This document shows positions 20,231-31,448 of a DNA stretch of 64,000 nucleotides, in pieces. This DNA is from Asaia astilbis JCM 15831 (GTDB lineage Bacteria > Pseudomonadota > Alphaproteobacteria > Acetobacterales > Acetobacteraceae), in contig NZ_BAJT01000020.1 in assembly GCF_000613845.1 (NCBI RefSeq), positions 1 to 64,000 of the forward strand. The letters are read 5' to 3'. Every line of letters begins with the position of its first letter. The first letter of the stretch is position 1. The translations under genes were made by a program, and so were the position numbers. The notes under the pieces were generated by a model. The model was not told the DNA's origin. It worked only from the letters and a program-made list of their open reading frames with translations, and searched no databases.

Positions 20231-20650
20231 TCAGTGAAGCGGATGTGCGGCTTCAGCAGCTTCAATCGCAGCACGCGCCGCCTGAATCTTGCGAGACAGA
20301 CGATCCTGATCCGCAATATCGTCCGCAGCGACATTCGTCAGCTCGACTTCCAGCGTCTCAAGACGGGTCTGCGCCTCACTGACGACGATTTCGTCGATCG
20401 TGAGGGCTTCGTCCGCAAGGATAGTGCAGCGATCAGCCGTGATGTCGGCGAAACCACCGGAGACGAAGAAACGCTCTGTGACGACACCGTTCTCATAAAG
20501 AGACACGATGCCACCACGCAGCAGAAGCATGATCGGCGCATGATCCGGCATGGCCGCGATATCGCCTTCCTCGCCCGGGAGGACAGCCATCTCTACTTCC
20601 TTCTGGAAGAGAAGCTTCTCCGGGCTGATGATTTCGACCTGAACCGGCAT
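20231..20650 (-). CDS. atpC: ATP synthase F1 epsilon subunit
   Basis: Regulatory central-stalk subunit. N-terminal beta-sandwich begins VQVEIISPEKLLFQKEVEM, with LPGEEGDIAAMPDHAP and the helical hairpin at the C-terminus. 139 aa. Last gene of the atpHAGDC operon, four bases after atpD. Confidence 0.96.
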   Translation of the reverse strand: MPVQVEIISPEKLLFQKEVEMAVLPGEEGDIAAMPDHAPIMLLLRGGIVSLYENGVVTERFFVSGGFADITADRCTILADEALTIDEIVVSEAQTRLETLEVELTNVAADDIADQDRLSRKIQAARAAIEAAEAAHPLH

Positions 20651-20654
20651 GGGC

Positions 20655-23011
<2,357 letters not shown>

Positions 23012-23020
23012 GGTTCGTCC

Positions 23021-24557
23021 TTAGGCTGCAAAGCGCTTGTTGAACGCCGTCAGCAGTTCGGTCAGCTTGGCCTCGGTCTCCGGCTTGATCTGGCGATCAT
23101 TGCGGATGGAATCGAGGATGTCCTTGCCCGAGCTGCGCATTTCAGACAGCAATGTCGCTTCGTAACGAACGACCTGATCGACCTTCACAGCGTCGACGAA
23201 GCACGCGTACCGGCAAACAGAACCACAACCTGCTCTTCAACCGGCAGAGGTGACGTCTGGGGCTGCTTCAGCAGTTCCGTCAGACGGGCACCACGCTCAA
23301 GCTGCTTGCGCGTTGCCGGGTCGAGATCGGAGGCGAACTGGGCGAACGCGGCCATCTCACGATACTGGGCGAGGTCGAGCTTAATCTTGCCTGCGACCTG
23401 CTTCATCGCCTTGATCTGGGCGGCTGAACCAACGCGCGACACCGAGCCACCGACGTTCACGGCAGGGCGGATGCCCTTGTAGAACAGGTCGGTCTCAAGG
23501 AAGATCTGACCGTCTGTGATCGAGATCACGTTGGTCGGAATGTAAGCTGCAACGTCGCCAGCCTGGGTCTCGATGACCGGCAGAGCCGTCAGCGAGCCGC
23601 CACCGAAGGCGTCAGACAGCTTGGCAGCGCGTTCCAGCAGACGCGAATGCAGATAGAACACGTCACCCGGGAACGCTTCACGGCCCGGCGGACGACGCAG
23701 CAGAAGCGACATCTGACGATAAGCCACGGCCTGCTTGGACAGATCGTCATAGCAGATCAGGCGTGCATGCCGTTATCGCGGAAGAACTCACCCATCGAGC
23801 AAGCCGAGTAAGGCGCGAGATACTGCATCGGTGCCGGATCGGACGCCGTTGCGGCGACGACGATGGAGTATTCCATCGAGCCTTCTTCCGTCAGCGTGCG
23901 TACGAGATTGGCAACAGTGGAGCGCTTCTGGCCGATTGCAACATAGATGCAATACAGCTTCTGCTTCTCATCGCCAGTGGCGTTGACGGGCTTCTGGGCG
24001 ACGATGGTGTCGATCAGGATCGCGGTCTTGCCGGTCTGACGGTCACCGATCACAAGCTCACGCTGGCCACGTCCGACGGGCACAAGAGCGTCGATCGCCT
24101 TGATGCCTGTCTGCATGGGCTCGCAGACGGACTGACGCGGCATGATGCCCGGCGCCTTCACCTCTGCACGCTTCATGACGACGTCGGTCAGCGGACCCTT
24201 GCCGTCGATCGGGTTACCGAGTGCGTCAACGACGCGACCCAGAAGCCCCTTGCCGACCGGCACTTCAACCACTGCACCCGTGCGCGTGACGGTGTCGCCT
24301 TCGCGAATGCCGTCGCCATCACCGAACACAACGATACCGACGCTGCTTTCTTCGAGGTTCAGCACCATGCCGCGATCGCCAGTGGTCTGGAAATCGACCA
24401 TTTCGCCGGCCATAGCATTGGACAGACCATAGACGCGCGCAATGCCGTCACCGATCGACAGGACTGTGCCCGTCTCGGAGACCTGCGCTTCGTCATTGAA
24501 GGACGCGATCTGCTGCTTGAGGATGTCCGAAATCTCAGCGGGACGGATATCCATCAC
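23021..24557 (-). CDS. atpA: ATP synthase F1 alpha subunit, two frameshifts (near 23202 and 23760)
   Basis: Non-catalytic nucleotide-binding subunit. Walker A is [10 protein letters not shown]; the N-terminus begins [16 protein letters not shown]. Two single-base losses split it: near 23760 (GCC-CTG read as GCCTG after RDNGMHA, true continuation [19 protein letters not shown]) and near 23202 (GTGGC read as GTGC, true continuation [16 protein letters not shown]). Correcting both gives 512 aa ending FNKRFAA, the expected size. Since a single-copy atpA is needed for oxidative growth, these are almost certainly sequencing errors. The start overlaps the atpH stop by four bases. Confidence 0.96.
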
Positions 24558-25141
24558 GCGGCTCCCTTCATGGCATTCTGGATGCGGGTCAGACGCCCGC
24601 GAATGGAGGTATCAAAAAGCTTTGCGCCAATCTGCACGACAAGACCACCGATCAATTCGGGTTCGACGCGCTCGATCATGGAAACGCGAGCGTAGCCTGC
24701 TTCGGCAAGGCGCGCCTGCAGGGCGCTGCGCTGGGCAGCACTCAGCGGCTGGGCACTGCGCACTTCGGCAACAGTCTCACCGCGACGTCTGGCGTCGAGG
24801 GCGATGACCGCGCCAAGAATTTCATTGAGGCGTGCCGCGCGACGGTTATGGGCCACGACGCCCGCGAAGCGCTGAAGCGTCTCGCTGAAGCCCTGTGCCT
24901 TGAGCACAGCATCGAGGCCTTGGCCAGCCTGGCGGGAATCGAGACTTTGATCAGCGAGAAACTCGCGCAGCGATGCGCTTTCTGCAAGCAGCTTGCGCAG
25001 TGCGCGCACCTGATCGAGCACCTCTGGAAGTGCCGATTTCTCATCGGCATAGTCATAGAGCGCCAGAGCATAGCGTTGCGCCAGTCCCCCTGACGCATCC
25101 AAGCTGACCTGCGGTGCTTCGGCTGTTTCGACCACTGTCAC
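24554..25141 (-). CDS. atpH: ATP synthase F1 delta subunit
   Basis: Peripheral-stalk subunit linking F1 to the b subunits. Features: [16 protein letters not shown] near the N-terminus, and the C-terminal [25 protein letters not shown]-type signature (shown in parts: [20 protein letters not shown]). A longer frame reaches 25219, but its extra N-terminal residues are unlike the family; GTG at 25141 gives 195 aa, the normal length. First gene of the operon. The region 25142-25483 should hold its promoter and contains nothing else recognisable. Confidence 0.9.
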   Translation of the reverse strand: MTVVETAEAPQVSLDASGGLAQRYALALYDYADEKSALPEVLDQVRALRKLLAESASLREFLADQSLDSRQAGQGLDAVLKAQGFSETLQRFAGVVAHNRRAARLNEILGAVIALDARRRGETVAEVRSAQPLSAAQRSALQARLAEAGYARVSMIERVEPELIGGLVVQIGAKLFDTSIRGRLTRIQNAMKGAA

Positions 25142-25483
25142 GTCCGGCGTTCCCACCCCAATTACACAAACATCCTGATGACCCTGGCCGCTGGAGCATC
25201 GGGCAATCGCCCAAGACACCCCGATTTGCAGCCGCTTGATCGTAACTCAGGTAACGAGACTGTTCGTCCCGATTCCGCAATAACGGATCGGGCCTCGCGG
25301 GGCGTCTAGCACGCGTGCCGCGCCCTGCGCAACTGACACTCTGGTTCGAAACGCCTCAGAATCCTGCCTTTATCGACCCGCAACGCATCCTTACGGGACC
25401 GCTTTGTTCCAGATTTGCACACTTCGAGTGGTTTTTGGCACTATGCAGCCTTACCTCCCCTAAACAGAAAGCGGTCCCGAGCC

Positions 25484-26009
25484 ATGATACGCGCCTTGCG
25501 CCATACCCTGCTTCTTGCCTCCGCGGCGGCGATTCTGTCCCCTGTCGCGCAGCTGCGCCACCTCCCGCCCAACCCGCAGGCGTCCCTTACTGGGACAACT
25601 GGACGGATTCCAAGGGCGTGAGCCATCTGACAAAGTGCAAGCTCAAGAACTTCTCGCTGAGCAAGCTCTCAGCCCATGCCGACCCGCAATGGCTCAATCA
25701 CGCTCAGCAAGGTCAGGCTCGAATGGTCACAAGCATTCAGCCCGCTCATTGGAAAGGTGATTGGCACGCGCCTGAAAACGTCCAGTGGATCATCCGATTC
25801 AGGGTGTGCTGTTCATCCAGAGCATGGACGGCTCCCGTGTCGAACTGAACCCGGGCGACGCGTTGCTAAGCGAGGATGTCGGCACCAAAGCCGATAGCAA
25901 AGGCCATATCGGCCATCTGTCAGGTAACGTGGGTGATGGCCCGGTCGCATATATGATCACGCAATTCGCTTCTGCGCAGCCTCATCATGAAGCCTGCCAG
26001 ACGGAGTAA
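25484..26009 (+). CDS. Exported cupin-like protein of unknown function, two frameshifts
   Basis: No single open frame covers this gene. Start ATG at 25484 gives a signal peptide (MIRALRHTLLLASAAAIL). After one base is restored near 25558 the frame continues AAPPPAQPAGVPYWDNW and TKCKLKNFSLSKLS; after another near 25784 it continues DHPIQGVLFIQSMDG, then VELNPGDALLSEDVG and GHIGHLSGNVGDGP, ending at 26009. The corrected product is about 175 aa. The PIQGVLFI..DG..VELNPGDALLSEDV..KGH order matches a cupin barrel (substrate unknown). Whether it is active or a decaying gene cannot be told, but the loss pattern is the same as in essential genes nearby. Confidence 0.65.
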
Positions 26010-26087
26010 GCCTACAAGGCACGTCACGAGCGCCCCGGTCAGATGAGGGGCGTTCTACTAACGACTTTGAATTTTCCGGGGAAAAGC

Positions 26088-26161
26088 TGGAGCGGGCGAA
26101 GGGAATCGAACCCTCCTCAGAAGCTTGGAAGGCTACTGCATTACCACTATGCTACGCCCGC
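26088..26161 (-). tRNA. tRNA-Gly(TCC)
   Basis: Cloverleaf on the minus strand: acceptor GCGGGCG pairs with CGCCCGC, D arm, anticodon loop CTTCCAA with anticodon TCC, T arm GGGTTCGATTCCC, T discriminator, and encoded CCA at 26090-26088. Confidence 0.95.
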
Positions 26162-26177
26162 GCTTCAGCTTGATCCC

Positions 26178-26206
26178 TCCCTAACGCCGATCCTGACGCG
26201 ACGCAA
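26178..26206 (-). promoter_or_regulatory. Probable sigma-70 promoter of tRNA-Gly(TCC)
   Basis: On the minus strand, TTGCGT (26206-26201), 17-base spacer, TAGGGA (26183-26178). The -10 box ends 16 bases before the tRNA 5' end. The same -35 type (TTGCGY) is found before the other tRNA-Gly at 34362-34367. Confidence 0.4.
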
Positions 26207-26241
26207 GAGCCAGTTTTCACAGCGAATTTCGAAATGATCTC

Positions 26242-26270
26242 TTGACTTAGGCCTCTGCTCGCCGCATTAC
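26242..26270 (+). promoter_or_regulatory. Possible sigma-70 promoter for tRNA-Trp-secE-nusG
   Basis: TTGACT (26242-26247), 17-base spacer, CATTAC (26265-26270). The -35 is strong and the -10 weak. Transcription would start about 70 bases before the tRNA. Confidence 0.35.
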
Positions 26271-26345
26271 GCCGCAAGTGGTCACGTCTTGATCCGGCCG
26301 GAGGCAGGTCTTATCCTTCTCCCGATCAACAAGGCGAATGACGCT

Positions 26346-26422
26346 AGGGGTGTAGCTCAATTGGCTAGAGCGCCGGTCTCCAAAACCGGAGGTTGCGGGT
26401 TCGAGACCCTCCGCCCCTGCCA
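26346..26422 (+). tRNA. tRNA-Trp(CCA)
   Basis: Acceptor AGGGGTG pairs with CGCCCCT (one G-U), D loop AGCTCAATTGGCTAGAGC, anticodon loop CTCCAAA with anticodon CCA, T arm GCGGGTTCGAGACCCTC region, and encoded CCA. The position before secE-nusG is the usual one in bacteria. Confidence 0.95.
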
Positions 26423-26496
26423 CCACGCCGCAGCCGCGGGCTGATCAAGCCAGCGAGCGGAGTCGGGCGCGGTATTCCGCCACGCGCGGCTTTCAC

Positions 26497-26805
26497 ATGA
26501 ATATGAGGATGACGGTGTCGGTCACTACCCCCAAACACGGGTCGCAGCAGTCTTCGCCCTCGACGGGCGGATCTTCGAAGAACGCTCCGAAACCCTCTTC
26601 CAAGCCAGCAACCCGCTTTAATCTGGTGCAGTACTTCAAAGATGTACGCTCAGAAGCAACCCGGGTTACCTGGCCGACCCGCCGCAACACGCTGGTCACC
26701 ACAGGCGCCGTGCTGGCCATGGCTGCCCTCACCTCTGTTTTCTTTTTCGTTGTCGACCAGGTCATCGGACTTGGCGTTCGCGAACTCTTTGGCGTTGGAG
26801 GCTAA
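26497..26805 (+). CDS. secE: Preprotein translocase subunit SecE
   Basis: Small essential SecYEG subunit. The conserved cytoplasmic helix and hinge, FKDVRSEATRVTWPTRRNT, is followed by a single transmembrane helix TGAVLAMAALTSVFFFVVDQ. The N-terminal 40 residues are Ser/Pro/Lys-rich and disordered, common in alphaproteobacteria. 102 aa. Confidence 0.95.
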   Translation: MNMRMTVSVTTPKHGSQQSSPSTGGSSKNAPKPSSKPATRFNLVQYFKDVRSEATRVTWPTRRNTLVTTGAVLAMAALTSVFFFVVDQVIGLGVRELFGVGG

Positions 26806-26816
26806 GACGAACAACC

Positions 26817-27346
26817 ATGGCTAAGCGTTGGTACGTCGTGCATGTCTATTCCGGGTTCGAGAAGAAGATTGCCACCCATATCAAGGAACAGGCAGCCCAG
26901 AAGGGTCTGAGCGACCAGTTCGAGGAAGTGCTCGTTCCTTCAGAGGACGTGACCGAAGTTCGTCGTGGCCGCAAGGTCAATGCCGAACGCAAGTTCTTCC
27001 CCGGCTATGTGCTGGTCAAAATGGAACTGACCGATGATGCATGGCATCTGGTCAAGGACACACCCAAAGTCACCGGCTTTCTGGGCACCCGCAATCGCCC
27101 TTCCCCGATCACCGAGCGGAAGCCGAGCGTATGCTCAAGCAGGCGGTCGAAGGCGCAGAGCGTCCCCGTTCTGCGGTCACTTTCGAGATCGGCGAACAGA
27201 TTCGTGTAGCCGACGGTCCGTTTACATCGTTCAACGGTGTGATCGAAGAAGTCGACGAGGAACGCGCCCGCCTCAAGGTGAGCGTCTCGATCTTCGGTCG
27301 TTCGACACCGGTCGAACTCGACTATACTCAGGTCGAAAAGCTCTGA
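26817..27346 (+). CDS. nusG: Transcription termination/antitermination factor NusG, frameshift near 27116
   Basis: RNA polymerase-bound factor with an N-terminal NGN domain (MAKRWYVVHVYSGFEKKI, RKFFPGYVLVKMEL) and a C-terminal KOW domain (GEQIRVADGPFTSFNGVIEE). The two lie in different frames. The break near 27116 is repaired by reading GAGGCG instead of GAGCG, giving ITEAEAERMLKQ and 176 aa. nusG is essential, so this is a sequencing error. It follows secE by 11 bases. Confidence 0.95.
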
Positions 27347-27361
27347 TGCTCCGCGATAAGA

Positions 27362-27396
27362 CAAAAAAACCCGCCCCTGATGGAGGCGGGTTTTTT
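27362..27396 (+). terminator. Rho-independent terminator after nusG
   Basis: CCCGCC (27370-27375) pairs with GGCGGG (27385-27390), followed by T6. A7 on the left makes it usable for the convergent pqi operon too. Confidence 0.9.
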
Positions 27397-27485
27397 ATGC
27401 CCTGCTCACGCTGGCAAGCCAAAAGCGAGACGCCTCAGCCGCCAGGCGGGATCGATCCCAGGGCAATGCCCTGGAAGCCTCCCCT

Positions 27486-28121
27486 TCAGGGCGTGATCGG
27501 CAAAACCGGTAGCGCACGGATCTTCTGCGCTGCCTGATCGGCGAGCTGACCCGTGAGCGTGCTGAGCCCCGCGACAAGCGTACTGGCTTGCACGTTATCA
27601 AGAGGTGCCTGAAGCTGCACCGGTACCGTCAGATTCGGACCGATCCCCGGCTTATCTCCATGAATGGAGAGAGAACCAACCAGAGAGGCGTTACCTTTTT
27701 GATCAGCGTTGAAAGCCGTCACGGTCAGCTCGACAAAAGCGAGCGGCTTGGTCGAGACAGCATCGTTCTGGGCAAAAACAGTGGTCCCGGGCAGGCGTTG
27801 CGCCAGGTCCTGCGTCAGAACGCGCCCGATCATGTCACCGATGGCCTCACTCCACGCATTCCCCTTCGCCATGCCGAGTTTGTAATCCTTGTCCTGACGG
27901 ACAATCTCGTCCCGATCGAGGCTCGCAGCCACGACCGGAGTGCGAACTTCCACCACGACCGGGCCGCCCGACTGGGCGACCCCAGGAACAGGGGCGATCG
28001 AATAGAGCGTGGGATCACTGCCGCAGGCTGAAAGACCTGTTGCCATCACGAGCGCAAGACCTAGGGAGGCCGCGTGACGGCGCATGGTGCGGCGCGAGCC
28101 GGAGAGAGAGAGCTTCTTCAC
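27486..28121 (-). CDS. pqiC: PqiC-type lipoprotein (ABC-type transport auxiliary lipoprotein)
   Basis: Outer-membrane lipoprotein partner of the PqiAB intermembrane lipid transport system. A lipobox (TGLSAC) follows a hydrophobic signal. The conserved early motif CGSDPTLYSIAPVPG and the later LVGSLSIHG, QAPLDNVQASTLVAGLS fit the YmbA/PqiC family. The start is either GTG at 28121, one base after the pqiB stop, or ATG at 28088 just before the signal peptide; both give the same mature protein. Confidence 0.88.
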   Translation of the reverse strand: MKKLSLSGSRRTMRRHAASLGLALVMATGLSACGSDPTLYSIAPVPGVAQSGGPVVVEVRTPVVAASLDRDEIVRQDKDYKLGMAKGNAWSEAIGDMIGRVLTQDLAQRLPGTTVFAQNDAVSTKPLAFVELTVTAFNADQKGNASLVGSLSIHGDKPGIGPNLTVPVQLQAPLDNVQASTLVAGLSTLTGQLADQAAQKIRALPVLPITP

Positions 28122-28122
28122 G

Positions 28123-29796
28123 TCAGTGGCGTCCCGTTATCAGAGCCGAAGGATGATGGTTCAGGTAATCCGTCAGGAAGCGGATCGAGCGAGCGGCCTG
28201 ACCGAGCTGCGTCATCATGGCCTGCAGATCCCGGTGGAAATCGGTGTCACCCCCATAGCTCGCCAGAACAACCTGGGCATTCTTGAGCGTGCCCTGAAGG
28301 GCGTCGCTCATCGCCGGCAGTTTCTTGAGCAGTGGCTTCATGCCCTGATCGGCATTCTGAGTCAGCTCGGAGATGTGACGCAGAGAGTCACGCAGGGCGA
28401 CGATCGACTGTTTGACCTCCGGGCTTGCAAGGCGCTGATCGGTATGGGCCAGAAGGTCGTTCAGATGCTCACCGATCTGGGTCAGCGGCATGGCCGCGAC
28501 CTTGTCCATGGTCGTGGCCGCAGACGCCATGATGCCATCGATACCACCAGCCTGGCTCGGAATGATGGCGACATCATCCTCATAAGTCAGCGCAGCAGGC
28601 TTGGCATTTTTGACAAACTGCAGACCGATCATGGATTCGCCGGTCAGGAAGCTGGCGCTCTCCACCGAAGCCCGCATGCCCTTGCCCACAAAAGCCGTGA
28701 GCAGCTTGTGCTGCGAGTCACGAGAACTCTCTTCGCTGTTCAGGACGCGTTCCGGCTCGAGTTCCATCTCGACGCGGACACGAGCCGTTCCATCCTGCTC
28801 GTTCACCTTGAGCGAGACATCCGTCACGCTGCCTACCTGAATACCAAACATGCTGACCGACGCACCCGAAGTCAGTCCCTTGACGGAGCTGTCGATATAG
28901 GTGGCGGCCTTCAGGCGCTGATGATACCGCGCGTTATCGGCCTCTGCCTGACTTCCATAGAGACGAAAGACAGAATTGGCGGGTGCCTGAGGGGCATCGA
29001 CCTTGAGACGACGTGTCGGCAGTCCGAAGGCAACACCCCCCGAGAGAAGCGCCTGAAGCGAGGTGAGCTGGACCTTGAGCCCGCCGGCACCCAGCCCGAC
29101 CTGAACACCCGATACGTTCCAGAACCGTGTGTCTGTCCGCAGATACTGATCGTAAGGCGATTTGACGAAAACCTGGACCATAATCGGTCCGTCGCCACCC
29201 GGCGGCATAGTGTAACCGAGCACCTCACCGACAGACATATCTCTAAAGAAGACGGGAGCCCCTTCACCAATCGAGCCAAGCGTGGGTGAAACGAGCATGA
29301 AAGTCGACCCAGGCTGGTCAGACCTCACACCCGGCGCTGCTTCGAGACCGGTGAAGTTGCTTTCATAGCGACCACCTTTCTCACCCGGATCGATGGCGAT
29401 GTACGCCCCGGAGAGAAGGGTTTCGAGCCCGGTGATGCTGGCGCCGTTGATGCGCGGACGCACAACCCAAAAGCGCGTGTGATCCGTCAGGATGTCTTCC
29501 GTATCACCGTTCATGCGAATATGGACGATGACCCGACGCATATCGGGCGTCAGGCTGATATCCTGCACCGTTCCCAGCGTGACGGCCTTGTTCTTGACCT
29601 GCGTCTGGCCAGCCGTCAGCCCCGAGGCCGTGTCGAAGGTGATCGTGATATCCGGCCCGCGATTGGCGAAGCCGCGCCAGGCCAGCCAGCCCGCGATCAC
29701 GATGGCAATAATCGGGATCAGCCAGATGACCGAAAAGCGTGTCTTTCTGATCCCGGCCTTTTTAGGGGCGGGGGATTGATCGTTTTGGTCGCTCAC
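28123..29796 (-). CDS. pqiB: Intermembrane transport protein PqiB (MCE domains)
   Basis: Single N-terminal membrane helix (RFSVIWLIPIIAIVIAGWLA) followed by three tandem MCE domains that stack into a periplasm-spanning tube for phospholipids. MCE signatures are seen at GPDITITFDTASGLTAGQT, RGD-less APVFFRDMSVGEVLGY and GASVSMFGIQVGSVTDVSL. A C-terminal helical part follows. GTG at 29796 overlaps the pqiA stop (GTGA) and gives 557 aa, the usual size; the open frame further upstream is inside pqiA. Confidence 0.93.
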   Translation of the reverse strand: MSDQNDQSPAPKKAGIRKTRFSVIWLIPIIAIVIAGWLAWRGFANRGPDITITFDTASGLTAGQTQVKNKAVTLGTVQDISLTPDMRRVIVHIRMNGDTEDILTDHTRFWVVRPRINGASITGLETLLSGAYIAIDPGEKGGRYESNFTGLEAAPGVRSDQPGSTFMLVSPTLGSIGEGAPVFFRDMSVGEVLGYTMPPGGDGPIMVQVFVKSPYDQYLRTDTRFWNVSGVQVGLGAGGLKVQLTSLQALLSGGVAFGLPTRRLKVDAPQAPANSVFRLYGSQAEADNARYHQRLKAATYIDSSVKGLTSGASVSMFGIQVGSVTDVSLKVNEQDGTARVRVEMELEPERVLNSEESSRDSQHKLLTAFVGKGMRASVESASFLTGESMIGLQFVKNAKPAALTYEDDVAIIPSQAGGIDGIMASAATTMDKVAAMPLTQIGEHLNDLLAHTDQRLASPEVKQSIVALRDSLRHISELTQNADQGMKPLLKKLPAMSDALQGTLKNAQVVLASYGGDTDFHRDLQAMMTQLGQAARSIRFLTDYLNHHPSALITGRH

Positions 29797-31268
29797 GCGC
29801 GCTCGGGCTCCATATCGTGAGGAGAAAATGAAGAATCTCCGTTGGAGATCCCTCCCGGGTCGGAATTTTGTTTCGCCTCGTCGGGGATCGTCACGGGGCC
29901 GTTTTCCCCAGCGGCGTCCCACATGCTGCGAGGATCGAAACTATGTACTGCAAAAATTGTCACGATGACGACGATGGTGAAGAAGACCACGCCCGGGTCT
30001 GCCACAACATTGGCGAGAAAGTTGAAATGAACGATCGCAACCAGAATCGAGATCATGAACACGTCGATCATTGACCAGCGACCTATCAAATCGACAAGAC
30101 GGTAAAGCTTGGTCATCAACTTTAGTCCCCGCTTCTGTTTCCGCCATGTGCTGAAAACCATGAAGGCCAGAGAGACGATTTTGAGAACCGGCACCGTGAT
30201 CGACGCGAAAAGAACAAGCAGGGCAAGAGGTATCAGATCTGAATTCCAGAGCTCGATAACGCCGTGGATGATCGTGCTCGTATTCGCTTGCCCCATCTTC
30301 GTATAGGTCATGATGGGGAACAGGTTGGCCGGAATATAGCAGACCACCCCAGCCAGAAGCAGAGCAGACGCATTGATCAGGCTGTTCGATTTGCGCCGTT
30401 TCAGAATCTGGTGACAGCGCGGGCAGTCTCCCATGTCCTCTTCACGCGGCACTTCTTGATCGAACGCCATCACCAGCCCACAAGCGTGACAGGACAGCAT
30501 ATGCTGAATGGGCGGCATCGACTCGTCTGTCGCCGTAATATGTTCGACTGGCAGGATGCGTCCCTGATTATCTTCAATCTCGTCACGGATGTCGCGATTG
30601 AGCCAGATCCGTTCGACGTCCAGCGTGGAATCAGTCGCAGCCTGTGTGATCATCAACGCAGCGATCAGGAAGATCCCGGCACGAAGATCGACAATCGCGA
30701 GATCCACGAGCTTGGTATAGGCAACGAAAACACCAAGAATATAGACTTCGATCATCGACCATTCGCGCAGCCGGTCGTACCAGGACATCAGTCTCGGAGC
30801 CCAATCGGGCATCTGCCTTCGGCTGGCGCCGATCAGAATGGCGCCCATCAACGCAATGGCGATGCCGGGCATGATCAACGTGGTCAGTCCGACGATCAGG
30901 CCAATCTCACCAAAGCCCTCTCGCCCGAGTTCGATCGGCCCCGTCAGGATCGTGACCGTATTGACCCTGCCATGCACATTGATTGTCAGAAGCTCGGTGA
31001 AGAACAGAGCAAGATACAGCGCGAGAGAAGCAAGACAGAAAGCTGCCGGAGCGGCAATCGGAGGGGTGTTGCTCCGCCGCGCGAGCTGAGCGTCGCACCG
31101 CCTGCAATAGGCAACCTGCCCACGCTGTAATCGGGGAAGCGTCTGAAAAAGCCCGCAGCACGGACACTCCCGCAATCCCTCCACGACTCTCAGGGTCGGG
31201 CTGGGTACGTTTGCGGTGGTCATCGTGACGGCGTTACGCCACAGGCGCTTGTGGAAGCGATCAGACAT
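29793..31268 (-). CDS. pqiA: Intermembrane transport protein PqiA
   Basis: Inner-membrane protein with two homologous halves, each starting with a zinc ribbon (CPCC..CRRC near residue 36 and CHAC..CPRC near residue 250) and then several transmembrane helices. It acts with PqiB in lipid transport between membranes. 491 aa; the start at 31268 could also be the internal ATG giving MTTANVPSP. Confidence 0.93.
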   Translation of the reverse strand: MSDRFHKRLWRNAVTMTTANVPSPTLRVVEGLRECPCCGLFQTLPRLQRGQVAYCRRCDAQLARRSNTPPIAAPAAFCLASLALYLALFFTELLTINVHGRVNTVTILTGPIELGREGFGEIGLIVGLTTLIMPGIAIALMGAILIGASRRQMPDWAPRLMSWYDRLREWSMIEVYILGVFVAYTKLVDLAIVDLRAGIFLIAALMITQAATDSTLDVERIWLNRDIRDEIEDNQGRILPVEHITATDESMPPIQHMLSCHACGLVMAFDQEVPREEDMGDCPRCHQILKRRKSNSLINASALLLAGVVCYIPANLFPIMTYTKMGQANTSTIIHGVIELWNSDLIPLALLVLFASITVPVLKIVSLAFMVFSTWRKQKRGLKLMTKLYRLVDLIGRWSMIDVFMISILVAIVHFNFLANVVADPGVVFFTIVVIVTIFAVHSFDPRSMWDAAGENGPVTIPDEAKQNSDPGGISNGDSSFSPHDMEPERA

Positions 31269-31317
31269 AAAACATATTCTAGCGAACGATTCCGTCCAGA
31301 GATAGGTGTTTGCCCTG

Positions 31318-31346
31318 TTGCAGTAACAGGCGGTCTCGGCTATAGC
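31318..31346 (+). promoter_or_regulatory. Sigma-70 promoter of tRNA-Thr
   Basis: TTGCAG (31318-31323), 17-base spacer, TATAGC (31341-31346), 14 bases before the tRNA 5' end. Confidence 0.65.
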
Positions 31347-31360
31347 ACCGCGCCATGGAC

Positions 31361-31435
<75 letters not shown>

Positions 31436-31448
31436 TTGAATTTCCCCC

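Noticed and set aside
23021-24557. atpA as a real pseudogene
   Set aside because: The other F1 genes are intact, and two one-base repairs restore a perfect 512-residue alpha subunit.
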